Of a stretch of DNA of 64,000 nucleotides, positions 1 through 8,240 are shown piece by piece. Source of the stretch: Agromyces luteolus (lineage in GTDB: Bacteria; Actinomycetota; Actinomycetes; Actinomycetales; Microbacteriaceae); the NCBI RefSeq assembly GCF_009729855.1, contig NZ_WODA01000007.1:62001-126000 (forward strand). Reading direction: 5' to 3'. A program made the translations under genes and the position numbers. The notes beneath the pieces were generated by a model. The model saw only the letters and a program-made list of their open reading frames with translations. It was not told where the DNA came from and searched no databases. Numbering within the stretch: the first letter of the stretch is position 1; every line of letters begins with the position of its first letter.

Positions 1-256
1 TGCCGGTGAAGTAGTGCGACTTCGCGAGGAACTGCACCGGGCGCGGAGCGGCGAGCGGGATGACGATGCTGTCGACGAACGACAGGTGGTTCGAGGCGAG
101 GATCACGGGGCCGGTCGGCGGCACGTGCTCGGCGCCGGTGATCATCGGCCGGTAGATCATGCGCACGAGCGGGCGGAGGACGCCGCGGACGAGCCCGTAC
201 ACCGGGCCGGGCTTCGACGGCGGGGCGGGGACGGCGTCGGCCTCGATCTCACTCAC
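1..256 (-). CDS. 1-acyl-sn-glycerol-3-phosphate acyltransferase (PlsC family), partial
   Basis: Only the first 85 residues lie in the window; the gene runs off the left edge. The reading frame shows the acyltransferase block I signature NHLSFVDS, in which His57 and Asp62 form the HX4D catalytic pair. It is preceded by the family-typical ITGAEHVPPTGPVILASN region. The family acylates lysophosphatidic acid at the membrane during phospholipid synthesis; which acyl acceptor this one uses cannot be told. The GTG start at 256 is the only in-frame start after an upstream stop at 266-268. It sits 6 nt after a TAGCGT -10 hexamer (263-268), so the mRNA is probably leaderless. It is divergent from the next gene. 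Confidence 0.88.
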   Translation of the reverse strand, partial: MSEIEADAVPAPPSKPGPVYGLVRGVLRPLVRMIYRPMITGAEHVPPTGPVILASNHLSFVDSIVIPLAAPRPVQFLAKSHYFTG

Positions 257-262
257 CCTCCG

Positions 263-268
263 ACGCTA
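263..268 (-). promoter_or_regulatory. -10 box of leaderless acyltransferase gene
   Basis: TAGCGT on the minus strand ends exactly 6 nt before the GTG start at 256, placing transcription start at or next to the start codon. The same geometry recurs at many genes in this window. Confidence 0.55.
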
Positions 269-342
269 CGTCAGGGCGTATGCGGGCCCCGGAATATCAC
301 CGAGCCGTCGGCGGATGCCACCGAGTGCGAGATCATGGGCGC

Positions 343-999
343 ATGGACATCGCATCCGCCGACGTCGTCGAGATCGACGACACCGGCGTGCGCGTGATGG
401 TCGCGGGAGGCGCCCGCCGCGGCGCCGGGGTCGAGTCGGTGCTGCGCGCGCACCTCGCCGGCTCGTCGGGCGTGCCGGCCGACGACGTCGAGCTGGTGCA
501 CGCATGCCCCGTGTGCGGCGTTCGGCACGGCAGCCCCGTCGTGCGGTACCCGACGACCGCCTCGGGCGGTCCGTGGTTCGCGGACGCGGCCACTGGGGCC
601 GGCGTGGTCGTCGCGGCGGCCGGCACGAGGCATCCGCTCGGGGTCGGCGTGGAAGCCGCGACGCCGGAGCCCGCACCCGCCCTCGACGCCGCGGCACTGC
701 ACCCGATGGAGCGGGCCCGCCTCGACGAGGTGGACCCGTCGGCGCGTGCGCTCGTGCGGGCGCAGCTGTGGGCGCGCAAGTCGGCGCTGCTCCGGGCCGT
801 CGGACACCTCGAGGTCCTCGAGCCCTCGCGGATCGCCCTGTCGCTCCCCGGCGACGACCACGGCGACGCGCGCATCGTGCGGAGCGTGCCCGAGCTCGGG
901 TCGGGCTGGGAGGACGTGCGCATCGTGGACGTCGCCGTGCCGGGCCGCCTCGCGGCATCCGTCGCCCTGCTGCCCCGCCGCTCAGGGCGCGCGGCCTAG
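343..999 (+). CDS. 4'-phosphopantetheinyl transferase superfamily protein, degenerate active site
   Basis: A 218-residue protein with the layout of Sfp-type phosphopantetheinyl transferases, which attach the CoA-derived arm to carrier proteins. The N-terminal CPVCGVRHG element (55-63) matches the Cx2CGxxHG block of the family, and WARKSALLRAVG (143-154) matches the WxxKEAxxKxxG block. Key metal ligands look lost: the usual GVDxE motif reads GVGVE (100-104), and the glutamate of the KEA motif is serine. The protein may be inactive or divergent. ATG 343 is preferred over an upstream ATG at 280 because the family fold begins there. A weak GATCAT hexamer lies 6 nt upstream. The stop codon overlaps the dxr promoter; dxr starts 9 nt downstream. 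Confidence 0.72.
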   Translation: MDIASADVVEIDDTGVRVMVAGGARRGAGVESVLRAHLAGSSGVPADDVELVHACPVCGVRHGSPVVRYPTTASGGPWFADAATGAGVVVAAAGTRHPLGVGVEAATPEPAPALDAAALHPMERARLDEVDPSARALVRAQLWARKSALLRAVGHLEVLEPSRIALSLPGDDHGDARIVRSVPELGSGWEDVRIVDVAVPGRLAASVALLPRRSGRAA

Positions 1000-1002
1000 A
1001 GT
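997..1002 (+). promoter_or_regulatory. -10 box of leaderless dxr
   Basis: TAGAGT overlaps the TAG stop of the preceding gene and ends 6 nt before GTG 1009. This decides the dxr start and suggests dxr can be transcribed separately from the upstream gene. Confidence 0.5.
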
Positions 1003-1008
1003 GTCCGT

Positions 1009-2094
1009 GTGCGCAGCGTCATCATCCTCGGGTCCACCGGTTCCATCGGCACGCAGGCGCTCGACGTCATCCGTGCGAACCCGCGCCGCTTCGACGTGGT
1101 CGGCCTCGCCGTCGGGTCGAACCGCGCCGAACTCGAGCGGCAGGCGGAGGAGTTCGGCGTCGAGCACACCGCGGTCGGCATCGACGAGGCCGTGCAGCTC
1201 GTGCGGAGCGTCGACGCCGACGTCGTGCTGAACGGCATCACGGGCTCGGTCGGGCTCGGGCCGACGCTCGCCACGCTCGAGCGCGGCATGACCCTGGCGC
1301 TCGCGAACAAGGAGTCGCTCATCGTCGGCGGCGACCTGGTGACGCGGCTCGCCGCACCGGGGCAGATCGTGCCGGTGGACTCCGAGCATTCGGCCATCGC
1401 GCAGGCGCTGCGCTCCGGCACGCACGACGAGGTCCGCCGGCTCGTGCTCACCGCGTCGGGCGGGCCGTTCCGCGGCCGGCGTCGCGAGGAGCTCGCCGAC
1501 GTCACGCCGGCGGAGGCCCTCGCGCACCCCACCTGGGACATGGGGCTCGTGGTCACCACGAACTCCGCGACCCTCGTGAACAAGGGCCTCGAGGTCATCG
1601 AGGCGCACCTGCTCTTCGCCGTCGACTACGACCGCATCGACGTCGTCGTGCACCCGCAGTCGATCGTGCACTCCATGGTCGAGTTCGTCGACGGCTCGAC
1701 GATCGCGCAGGCGTCGCCGCCCGACATGCGCCTCCCCATCTCGCTCGGCCTCGACTGGCCGAACCGCGTCGCCGCGGCCGGGAAGCCGCTCGACTGGACG
1801 AGCGCGCAGCAGTGGAGCTTCGAACCGCTCGACGAGAGCGCCTTCCCGGCGGTGAGGCTCGCCAAGCAGGTGGGCCGGGCCGGCGGCGAGTACCCCGCCG
1901 TGTTCAACGCCGCGAACGAGCAGGCCGTCGCGGCGTTCCACGCGGGCCGCATCGGGTTCACCGAGATCGTCGACACCGTGAAGGCGGTCGTCGACGCGCA
2001 CGAATCGCCGTCGGGCGTGCTCACGGTCGACTCGCTCGCCGAGGCGGAGCGGGCCGCGCGGCGCGCGGCCGACCTCCGCATCGCGCGCGCGTAG
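1009..2094 (+). CDS. dxr: 1-deoxy-D-xylulose-5-phosphate reductoisomerase
   Basis: Second enzyme of the MEP isoprenoid pathway. It converts DXP to 2-C-methyl-D-erythritol 4-phosphate with NADPH in the cytoplasm. The 361-residue length is normal for the family. Visible motifs are the NADPH-binding GSTGSIG (8-14), NKES (100-103) and the metal/substrate segment [10 protein letters not shown] (121-130). Further on are the flexible-loop SGGPFRG and HPTWDMG regions and the [14 protein letters not shown] helix. The GTG start follows a TAGAGT -10 box by 6 nt and is probably leaderless. rseP follows after an 88-nt gap with its own promoter. The dxr-rseP order is the usual actinobacterial one; ispG, normally next, lies 14 kb away. 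Confidence 0.97.
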   Translation: MRSVIILGSTGSIGTQALDVIRANPRRFDVVGLAVGSNRAELERQAEEFGVEHTAVGIDEAVQLVRSVDADVVLNGITGSVGLGPTLATLERGMTLALANKESLIVGGDLVTRLAAPGQIVPVDSEHSAIAQALRSGTHDEVRRLVLTASGGPFRGRRREELADVTPAEALAHPTWDMGLVVTTNSATLVNKGLEVIEAHLLFAVDYDRIDVVVHPQSIVHSMVEFVDGSTIAQASPPDMRLPISLGLDWPNRVAAAGKPLDWTSAQQWSFEPLDESAFPAVRLAKQVGRAGGEYPAVFNAANEQAVAAFHAGRIGFTEIVDTVKAVVDAHESPSGVLTVDSLAEAERAARRAADLRIARA

Positions 2095-2170
2095 CCCGGC
2101 CGCCCGCGCGGACGCCGCTCCGCGGCATCCGCTCACAGTCGGCGGACAGCGCGCACCAAGGGATGGCCCC

Positions 2171-2176
2171 TACGAT
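2171..2176 (+). promoter_or_regulatory. -10 box of leaderless rseP
   Basis: TACGAT followed by a 6-nt spacer (GACGGG) and GTG 2183; no Shine-Dalgarno sequence is needed at this spacing. Confidence 0.5.
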
Positions 2177-2182
2177 GACGGG

Positions 2183-3508
2183 GTGGAATCCGTGCTCCTG
2201 TTCGTGATCGGCGTCGCCATCATCGTCGTCGGCCTCGCCGTCTCGATCGGCCTGCACGAGATCGGGCACCTCGTGCCCGCCAAGCTCTTCGGCGTCAAGG
2301 TGACGCAGTACATGGTCGGCTTCGGCCCCACGATCTGGTCGCGCCGGAAGGGCGAGACGGAGTACGGGGTCAAGGCGATCCCGCTCGGCGGCTACATCGC
2401 GATGATCGGGATGTTCCCGCCCGGCAGGGACGGCCACGCCAAGGAGGACAGCACGGGCTTCTTCCGCACGCTCGTGCAGGACGCGCGAGATTCGAGCGCC
2501 GAGTCGATCACTCCCGGCGACGAGCACCGCGCGTTCTACCGGCTGCCGGTCTGGAAGCGGATCATCGTCATGTTCGGCGGGCCGTTCATGAACCTCGTGC
2601 TCGCGGTCGTGCTCTTCGGCGTGCTCCTCATGGGGTTCGGCGTCGCGCAGCCCTCGACCACGATCGGGTCGGTGTCGGAGTGCGCGCTGCCCGCGACGAG
2701 CGAGCGCCAGACGTGCGAGGCGGGCGACCCCGCCGCCCCCGGCGCCGAGGCGGGCATCCAGCCCGGCGACACGATCGTGGCGATCGAGGGCGAGCCCATC
2801 GAGTCCTGGACCGAGTCCACGGCGATCATCCGGGAGCACCCGGGCGATGAGATCTCGGTCGTCGTGCTGCGCGGCGGCGAGGAGGTGACGCTGGCCGTCA
2901 CGCCGATGCTGAGCGAGCGCTACCTCGTCGACGATCGCGGGCAGGTCGTGACCGGAGCCGACGGCGAGCCGCTCACCGACGAGGTCGGCTTCGTCGGCAT
3001 CGGTCCCGCGACGGAGACCGTGCGCCAGCCCGCCACGGCCGTGCTGCCGATGGTCGGCGAGAACGTGCAGGCCGTCGCGGGCATCATCGTGAACCTCCCG
3101 CAGCGGCTGGTGGATGTCGCCAACGCCGCGTTCGGACCGGAGGAGCGGGATCCGAACGGCCCCATCTCGGTCGTCGGCGTGGGCCGGGTCGCCGGGGAGA
3201 TCGCGAGCCTCGACGAGGTGCCGATCGCCTCGCGTGCCGCGGGCCTCGTCGGCATCCTCGCCTCGCTCAACGTCGCGCTGTTCGTCTTCAACCTCATCCC
3301 GCTGCTGCCGCTCGACGGCGGGCACATCGCCGGTGCGCTGTGGGAGGCCATCCGTCGTGGCTGGGCCAAGCTCCGGAGCCGGCCCGATCCGGGCCCCGTC
3401 GACCTCGCGAAGCTGATGCCGCTCACGTTCGCGATGGTGATCGTGCTCGGGGGCATGAGCGCGCTGCTCATCTACGCCGACATCGTCAAGCCCATCAGCG
3501 TGCTCTGA
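2183..3508 (+). CDS. rseP: M50 family site-2 protease (RseP/Rip1 type)
   Basis: Intramembrane zinc metalloprotease that performs the second cut in regulated intramembrane proteolysis of anti-sigma factors (Rip1 in mycobacteria). The catalytic HEIGH motif lies at residues 25-29 in the first membrane helix. A PDZ domain follows the second membrane segment, beginning near EAGIQPGDTIVAIEGEPI. The third conserved motif, LPLDGGHI, sits in a C-terminal membrane helix and carries the aspartate zinc ligand. The 441-residue length fits the actinobacterial family. The GTG start is 6 nt after a TACGAT box. The gene is convergent with the LtrA-family gene, separated by only 24 nt with no clear terminator. 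Its substrates are not encoded in the window. Confidence 0.95.
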   Translation: MESVLLFVIGVAIIVVGLAVSIGLHEIGHLVPAKLFGVKVTQYMVGFGPTIWSRRKGETEYGVKAIPLGGYIAMIGMFPPGRDGHAKEDSTGFFRTLVQDARDSSAESITPGDEHRAFYRLPVWKRIIVMFGGPFMNLVLAVVLFGVLLMGFGVAQPSTTIGSVSECALPATSERQTCEAGDPAAPGAEAGIQPGDTIVAIEGEPIESWTESTAIIREHPGDEISVVVLRGGEEVTLAVTPMLSERYLVDDRGQVVTGADGEPLTDEVGFVGIGPATETVRQPATAVLPMVGENVQAVAGIIVNLPQRLVDVANAAFGPEERDPNGPISVVGVGRVAGEIASLDEVPIASRAAGLVGILASLNVALFVFNLIPLLPLDGGHIAGALWEAIRRGWAKLRSRPDPGPVDLAKLMPLTFAMVIVLGGMSALLIYADIVKPISVL

Positions 3509-3532
3509 GGCGACCGAGGTCCGCGCGCGTCG

Positions 3533-4813
3533 TCACCGCAGCGAGCGCTCGAGCGCCGCGGCCTGGTGCCGGTGCCCGATGGTCTCGTAGCCGATGATCA
3601 CGACGAGGGGCGAGAGCGACGTGATCACGATGCCGATGCCCATGCTCGCGCCCGCCGCGACCGCCATGACCGCGGCGACGAGCGGTAGGATGCTGCCGAC
3701 GTAGAGCAGGATGTGGAACGGGTCGAACTCGCGGAGCAGCGCCGAGTAGATCGTGAAGAGGGCGGTGGAGAACACGCCCACCGGGACCACGACGGTGAGC
3801 AGCGCGGTCGTGTCGTCGATGTGCGCGGTGCCCTCGATGACGTACGCGGCGACGTGCAGGCCCGCGCCGGTCGCGGCGAGCGAGCCGAAGATCGCCAGGT
3901 GCCCGTAGCCCCAGACGAACCCGCGCTCGCGGTGCCGCGCGAGCACGGCTCCCGACGGCATGACGAAGTACACCCACCAGAGCCCGAACGCGAGCATGGT
4001 GCCGCCGATGGTGACGAGCACCGCTTCGACGTCCCATCCCTGCTCCTCGACGACGGCGCTGATGGCGAGGATGGTGCCGAGCACGATCTCGCCGAGCGTG
4101 ATGATGACGAGCAGGCCGTACCGCTCGGCGACGTGGTGCGGATGCCACGGCGTTCGGCCGCCGACCCGTTCGGCGATGATCGGGCCCGCCATCTCGTAGA
4201 GGACGAGCGCGATCCAGGCGATGAACACGGTCGATAGCGGGGGATTCGCGACGAGCAGCAGGATCCAGCCGACCTGCGCGGTCGAGACGAGGACGACGTA
4301 GGCGAGGGCGGCGCGGCGGCGCGGCGGATCGTGCCGGGCGGCCCGGATCCAGAGCGCGACGACGGCGACGCGCATGATCACGTAGCCGATCACGACGACG
4401 CCGTTCTCGAGTTCGCCGCCCTCGTCGATCGAGTGGAACGCCTCGGGCAGCCCGAGCGCGAGCACGATGACGCCGATCATCACGACCATCGTCGCGACGC
4501 GGAAGAAGACGTCGTCGTTGTCGTAGGCCGACGCGAGCCACGTGAAGTTGATCCACGCCCACGCGATCGCGAAGATCGCGAACACGAAGCCCGCGGTGGC
4601 CGCCGCGAAGTGGCCGAGCTCGAGCAGGTGCGCGGTCTGGCTCCCGGCCGCACTGAAGGCGGCGACGAAGACGAGGTCGAAGAAGAGCTCGAGCGGCGTG
4701 GCCGAGCGGTGCGGCTCGTCCGGGTCGCGGCCGGTCATGCGGCGCAGGCGATGGTCGAGGCGCGTCGGTCGGTGCGCTTCGCGCCCGGCGGCATCCGTCG
4801 TCGCGTCGCTCAT
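3533..4813 (-). CDS. Low temperature requirement protein A (LtrA) family membrane protein
   Basis: A 426-residue polytopic membrane protein of the LtrA family. The family hallmark LELFFDLVFVAAFS follows a basic N-terminal tail. HHVAERYGLLVIITLGE in the middle is the second conserved block, with charged residues inside the membrane region. About ten hydrophobic segments are visible. LtrA was named from a cold-growth phenotype in Listeria; its biochemical activity is unknown and I infer none. ATG 4813 is chosen because GAGGAGG lies 6 nt upstream, although the frame stays open far upstream into the thiolase region. It lies 86 nt downstream of the thiolase stop, separated by a strong inverted repeat. 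Confidence 0.9.
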   Translation of the reverse strand: MSDATTDAAGREAHRPTRLDHRLRRMTGRDPDEPHRSATPLELFFDLVFVAAFSAAGSQTAHLLELGHFAAATAGFVFAIFAIAWAWINFTWLASAYDNDDVFFRVATMVVMIGVIVLALGLPEAFHSIDEGGELENGVVVIGYVIMRVAVVALWIRAARHDPPRRRAALAYVVLVSTAQVGWILLLVANPPLSTVFIAWIALVLYEMAGPIIAERVGGRTPWHPHHVAERYGLLVIITLGEIVLGTILAISAVVEEQGWDVEAVLVTIGGTMLAFGLWWVYFVMPSGAVLARHRERGFVWGYGHLAIFGSLAATGAGLHVAAYVIEGTAHIDDTTALLTVVVPVGVFSTALFTIYSALLREFDPFHILLYVGSILPLVAAVMAVAAGASMGIGIVITSLSPLVVIIGYETIGHRHQAAALERSLR

Positions 4814-4828
4814 CTGCGCCTCCTCGTG

Positions 4829-4890
4829 GACGGGCCCGTGCCGTGGGGCCAATTCCACCACAGCACGGGCCGCCGCAGCACGGGCCCGTC
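4829..4890 (-). repeat. Nested inverted repeats between thiolase and ltrA
   Basis: A perfect 13-bp inverted repeat (4829-4841 and 4878-4890, core ACGGGCCCGT, itself a palindrome) encloses a second, competing stem made by GCCCGTGC and GCACGGGC within 4834-4870. On the minus-strand transcript it follows the thiolase stop and precedes the ltrA ribosome binding site. It may be a terminator or an attenuator; there is no U-tract. Confidence 0.5.
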
Positions 4891-4899
4891 GTCGTCGGG

Positions 4900-6084
4900 T
4901 CAGCGCGAGAGCAGCAGGGCCTCGCCCTGGCCGCCGCCGCCGCACAGCGCCACGGCCGCCTTGCCGCCGCCTCGCTGCGCGAGCTCTCGGGCGGCGTGCA
5001 GCGCGAGGCGGGCGCCGGAGGCGCCGATGGGGTGGCCGAGCGCGATCGCGCCGCCGTGGATGTTGACCTTCTCGGGGTCGAGCGAGAGGTCCTTCATCGA
5101 CTGCAGCGACACCGCCGCGAACGCCTCGTTGATCTCGACGACGTCGAGGTCTCCCGCCGTCCAGCCCTCGCGGTCGAGGGCCGCGGCGATCGCGTTCGAG
5201 GGCTGCGAGTGCAGCGAGTTGTCGGGACCGGCGACCTGGCCGGATGCCCCGACCAGCGCGAGCCACGGCAGGCCGCGCTCCTCGGCCCAGGCACGGCTCG
5301 CGACGACGACGGCCGCGGCGCCGTCGGAGATCGGCGAGGAGTTGCCCGCGGTGATCGCGCCGCCCTCGGCGAAGGCCGGACGGAGCTTCGCGAGGGTCTC
5401 GGGCGTCGAGTCGGGGCGCACGCCCTCGTCGGTCGCGACGACGACGGGGTCGCCCTTGCGCTGCGGGATCTCGACGGGGACGATCTCGTCGTCGAACAGG
5501 CCCTCGGCCTGCGCATTCCCGGCGCGCACGTGCGAGGCCGCCGCGATCTCGTCCTGCTCGGGCCGGCCGAGGCCGTACCGCTCGTTGAATCGCTCGGTCG
5601 ACGCGCCCATCGACTCGTGGTCGAACGCGTCGGTGAGCCCGTCGTGCGCGGTGACGTCGAGCAGTTCGACGCTGCCGTAGAGGTGTCCCTTGCGGCTTCC
5701 GGGCAGGACGTGCGGCGCGTTGGTCATGGACTCCTGGCCGCCGGCGACGACGACCTCGGCTTCGCCCAGACGGATCAGGCGCGCCGCGTCGGCGATCGCC
5801 ACGAGGCCCGACAGGCAGACCTTGTTGAGCGTGATCGCGGGGACGCGCCACGGGATGCCGGCGGCGACCGCCGACTGCTTGGCGGGGTTCTGCCCGGCGC
5901 CGGCCTGCAGCACCTGGCCCATGATCACGGCGTCGACGTCGTCGGGGGAGACCCCGGCCTTCTCGAGGGCGCCGCGGATGGCGACGGTGCCGAGCTCGAC
6001 GGCGGTTCGACTGCCGAGGTTGCCGGCGATGCGGCCGAACGGCGTGCGGGCGCCGGCGACGATGACGACGTCGGGGAAGCTCAT
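4900..6084 (-). CDS. Acetyl-CoA C-acetyltransferase (thiolase, AtoB/FadA4 type)
   Basis: Cytoplasmic thiolase of 394 residues that condenses or cleaves acetoacetyl-CoA. The nucleophilic Cys90 lies in NKVCLSGL. The C-terminal catalytic residues are His351 in GHPIGASG and Cys381 in LCGGGGQGE. The whole sequence resembles mycobacterial FadA4-like acetyl-CoA acetyltransferases rather than longer beta-oxidation FadA. ATG 6084 is chosen because AAGGAG lies 10 nt upstream and the family begins [17 protein letters not shown]. The gene is divergent from a transport and 3-hydroxybutyrate cluster and shares a 154-bp control region with it. I infer that it performs the last step of that pathway, cleaving acetoacetyl-CoA to two acetyl-CoA. 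Confidence 0.95.
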   Translation of the reverse strand: MSFPDVVIVAGARTPFGRIAGNLGSRTAVELGTVAIRGALEKAGVSPDDVDAVIMGQVLQAGAGQNPAKQSAVAAGIPWRVPAITLNKVCLSGLVAIADAARLIRLGEAEVVVAGGQESMTNAPHVLPGSRKGHLYGSVELLDVTAHDGLTDAFDHESMGASTERFNERYGLGRPEQDEIAAASHVRAGNAQAEGLFDDEIVPVEIPQRKGDPVVVATDEGVRPDSTPETLAKLRPAFAEGGAITAGNSSPISDGAAAVVVASRAWAEERGLPWLALVGASGQVAGPDNSLHSQPSNAIAAALDREGWTAGDLDVVEINEAFAAVSLQSMKDLSLDPEKVNIHGGAIALGHPIGASGARLALHAARELAQRGGGKAAVALCGGGGQGEALLLSR

Positions 6085-6166
6085 GACGGTGGGACTCCTT
6101 CGTCTCGATGGGGGTGCACGGGGTGGGCGCACCGATCCGGGTTGCGCGTCGTGCGCGATCGACTCT

Positions 6167-6172
6167 AGTGTA
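6167..6172 (-). promoter_or_regulatory. Candidate -10 box of thiolase gene
   Basis: TACACT on the minus strand lies about 83 nt upstream of the thiolase ATG and adjoins the inverted repeat at 6177-6208. A repressor bound there would cover the likely -35 region. Confidence 0.35.
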
Positions 6173-6176
6173 CGTT

Positions 6177-6208
6177 CCTGAGACCTGAACCACCTGTCAG
6201 GTTTCAGG
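6177..6208. promoter_or_regulatory. Candidate operator: 32-bp inverted repeat in divergent control region
   Basis: CCTGAGACCTGA (6177-6188) and TCAGGTTTCAGG (6197-6208) form a 12-bp inverted repeat with one mismatch and an 8-bp spacer. Within it, ACCTGTCAGGT (6192-6202) is a perfect smaller palindrome, so three or four ACCTG/CAGGT half-sites are packed together. It lies between the thiolase and the substrate-binding protein gene. The TetR regulator encoded inside the cluster is the obvious candidate ligand; this is inference. Confidence 0.6.
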
Positions 6209-6238
6209 ACATCGTCGTCACCCAGAGAGGCTCACAGC

Positions 6239-7435
6239 ATGCGAGTTACACCGAAGTACCTCGCGCCGGCGCTCGTCGCCGTCGCGGCGCTCACCCTGGC
6301 CGGTTGCGCACCGACCGCCTCCGGAGGAGGCGACGCCGACGGGGCGGACGCCGCTCCCGTCGCGATCGGCATGATCACGTCCCAGACCGGACCGCTCGCC
6401 GCGTACGGCGAGGCCTACACCGCCGGCTTCGAGGCCGGCCTCGACTACGCCACCGACGGCACGGGCGAGGTCGACGGCCAGGAGCTCGACATCACGTGGG
6501 AGGACGACCAGGGCAACCCCGACACCGCGGTCGCCAAGGCGAAGGACCTCATCGGCCAGGGCACCAAGGTGCTCGCCGGCACGGTCGTCTCGGGCATCGC
6601 GACCTCGCTCGCGGAGCAGGCCGAGCAGAACGAGATCCTCTACATCTCCGGCCCCGCGGCCGCCGACGCCATCACGGGCGTGAACGGCTACACCTTCCGC
6701 TCGGGCCGCCAGACCTACCAGGACGTCGCCACTGCGGGAACCTTCATCGGCGACCCGGACGGCAAGAAGGTCGTCGTCTTCGCGCAGGACACCGCGTTCG
6801 GCCAGGGCAACCTCGCCGGCGTCGAGGCCGTGCTCGGCGGCCAGGGCGCCGAGGTCCAGGGCGTGCTCGTCGCCGAGGACGCGACCGAGTTCACCCCGTT
6901 CGCCCAGCAGCTCGTCGACGCGCAGCCCGACCTGATCTTCGTCGCGTGGGCCGGCGCCTCCTCGGGCGCCATGTGGACCGCGCTGCAGCAGCAGGGCGTC
7001 TTCGACGCCGCCCCGGTCGTGACCGGCCTCGGCGACGTCGCGACCTACCAGGCCTACGGCGACGCGTCGGCGGACATCTCGTTCCTCAACCACTACTTCG
7101 GCGGCGCCGCGGGCACCGACATCGAGGAGGAGATGATCACCCGCCTCGAGGAGGCCGGAGCGGTGCCCGACCTCTTCTCGGTCGACGGCTTCGTGGCCGC
7201 CCAGATGATCGTGCAGGCCGTCCGCGAGGGCGGCGACGACGTCGACGCGATGATCGACGCGCTCGAGGGCTGGACCTTCGAGTCGGTCAAGGGCGAGATC
7301 ACCGTCCGCGCCGAGGACCACGCGCTCATCCAGCCGATGTACCAGGTCAAGCTCGTCGAGGGCGCCGACGGATGGGCCCCCGAGCTCATCGAGACCGTCG
7401 ACGCCGAGACCGTGGCGCCGCCGGTCGCCGGCTGA
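6239..7435 (+). CDS. ABC transporter substrate-binding lipoprotein (HAAT family, LivK-like)
   Basis: Extracytoplasmic solute receptor of 398 residues with a lipoprotein signal peptide. A hydrophobic stretch at 9-20 ends in the lipobox LAGC, with Cys23 as the lipid-modified residue. The mature part has the type I periplasmic binding fold of branched-chain amino acid receptors (Peripla_BP_6), starting PVAIGMITSQTGPLAAYGE. It is the first gene of a run in which two ATPases and two permeases follow. The substrate cannot be read from the sequence. Because enzymes for 3-hydroxybutyrate and acetoacetate lie downstream, a short hydroxy- or keto-acid is as plausible as an amino acid. AGAGAGG lies upstream of the ATG. 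Confidence 0.93.
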   Translation: MRVTPKYLAPALVAVAALTLAGCAPTASGGGDADGADAAPVAIGMITSQTGPLAAYGEAYTAGFEAGLDYATDGTGEVDGQELDITWEDDQGNPDTAVAKAKDLIGQGTKVLAGTVVSGIATSLAEQAEQNEILYISGPAAADAITGVNGYTFRSGRQTYQDVATAGTFIGDPDGKKVVVFAQDTAFGQGNLAGVEAVLGGQGAEVQGVLVAEDATEFTPFAQQLVDAQPDLIFVAWAGASSGAMWTALQQQGVFDAAPVVTGLGDVATYQAYGDASADISFLNHYFGGAAGTDIEEEMITRLEEAGAVPDLFSVDGFVAAQMIVQAVREGGDDVDAMIDALEGWTFESVKGEITVRAEDHALIQPMYQVKLVEGADGWAPELIETVDAETVAPPVAG

Positions 7436-7484
7436 CCCCGACCATCCGACCCGAACCGACCAGGAACGGAACGCACACGCGATC

Positions 7485-8240
7485 ATGACCGACCACTCGG
7501 CGCTCGAACTCGAGCACGTCACCCTGCGCATCGGCGGGGCGCTCCTCCTCAAGGACGTCTCGCTCACCGTGCCCGAGGGCGAGATGCTCGGCGTCATCGG
7601 CCCGAACGGCGCCGGCAAGACGACGCTCTTCAACATCGTCTCCGGCGTCCTCCGGCCCACCGAGGGCGCCGTGCGCCTCGCGGGCGCCGACGTGACCGCC
7701 CAGCCCGTGCACCGCCGCGCCGCGGCCGGCCTCGGCCGCACGTTCCAGACGTCGAGCCTCTTCCCGGCGCTCGACGTGCTCGAGAACGTGCGGCTCGCCG
7801 CCCAGGCGCGCGAGGGCCGCGCGGCATCCGTGTTCCGCACCCCGCGGCGCACGGATGCCGCGACCCGGCGAGCCCTCGCCGCCCTCGAGGAGGTCGGCAT
7901 GGCGCAACGGGCCGGTGCCGGAGCCTCGGGGCTCTCGCACGGCGAGAAGCGGAAGGTCGAGATCGCGATGCTCATCGCGATGGAGCCCCGCGTGATCCTC
8001 CTCGACGAGCCCATGGCGGGCGTCGGCTCGGCCGACGTCCCCGCGCTCACCGAGGTCATCCGCGGGCTCCATCGCGGCGGGCGCACCGTGCTCATGGTCG
8101 AGCACCACATGGACGTCGTCCTCGGTCTCGCCGACCGGGTCGCCGTCATGCACCACGGCGAACTGCTCGCCGTCGACTCCCCGGAGGCCGTCATGGCGAA
8201 CCCCACCGTCCAGTCCGCCTACCTCGGGACCGCCGCATGA
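7485..8240 (+). CDS. HAAT-family ABC transporter ATP-binding protein (LivG type)
   Basis: Cytoplasmic ATPase of 251 residues. The Walker A motif is GPNGAGKT (39-46). The signature region reads LSHGEKRKVEIA rather than the canonical LSGGQ, which is normal for LivG. Walker B is VILLDEPMAGV. Sequence around LGRTFQTSSLFPALDVLENV is typical of LivG-type subunits. The stop overlaps the start of the second ATPase (ATGA, 8237-8240), so the two are translationally coupled. It energises the permeases encoded downstream. Confidence 0.95.
   Translation: MTDHSALELEHVTLRIGGALLLKDVSLTVPEGEMLGVIGPNGAGKTTLFNIVSGVLRPTEGAVRLAGADVTAQPVHRRAAAGLGRTFQTSSLFPALDVLENVRLAAQAREGRAASVFRTPRRTDAATRRALAALEEVGMAQRAGAGASGLSHGEKRKVEIAMLIAMEPRVILLDEPMAGVGSADVPALTEVIRGLHRGGRTVLMVEHHMDVVLGLADRVAVMHHGELLAVDSPEAVMANPTVQSAYLGTAA

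Noticed and set aside
159-2207. 682-residue open frame over the PPTase and dxr genes
   Set aside because: Arg/Pro/Ala-only composition in a frame shifted against dxr; it is a GC-driven shadow with no motif and no start signal.
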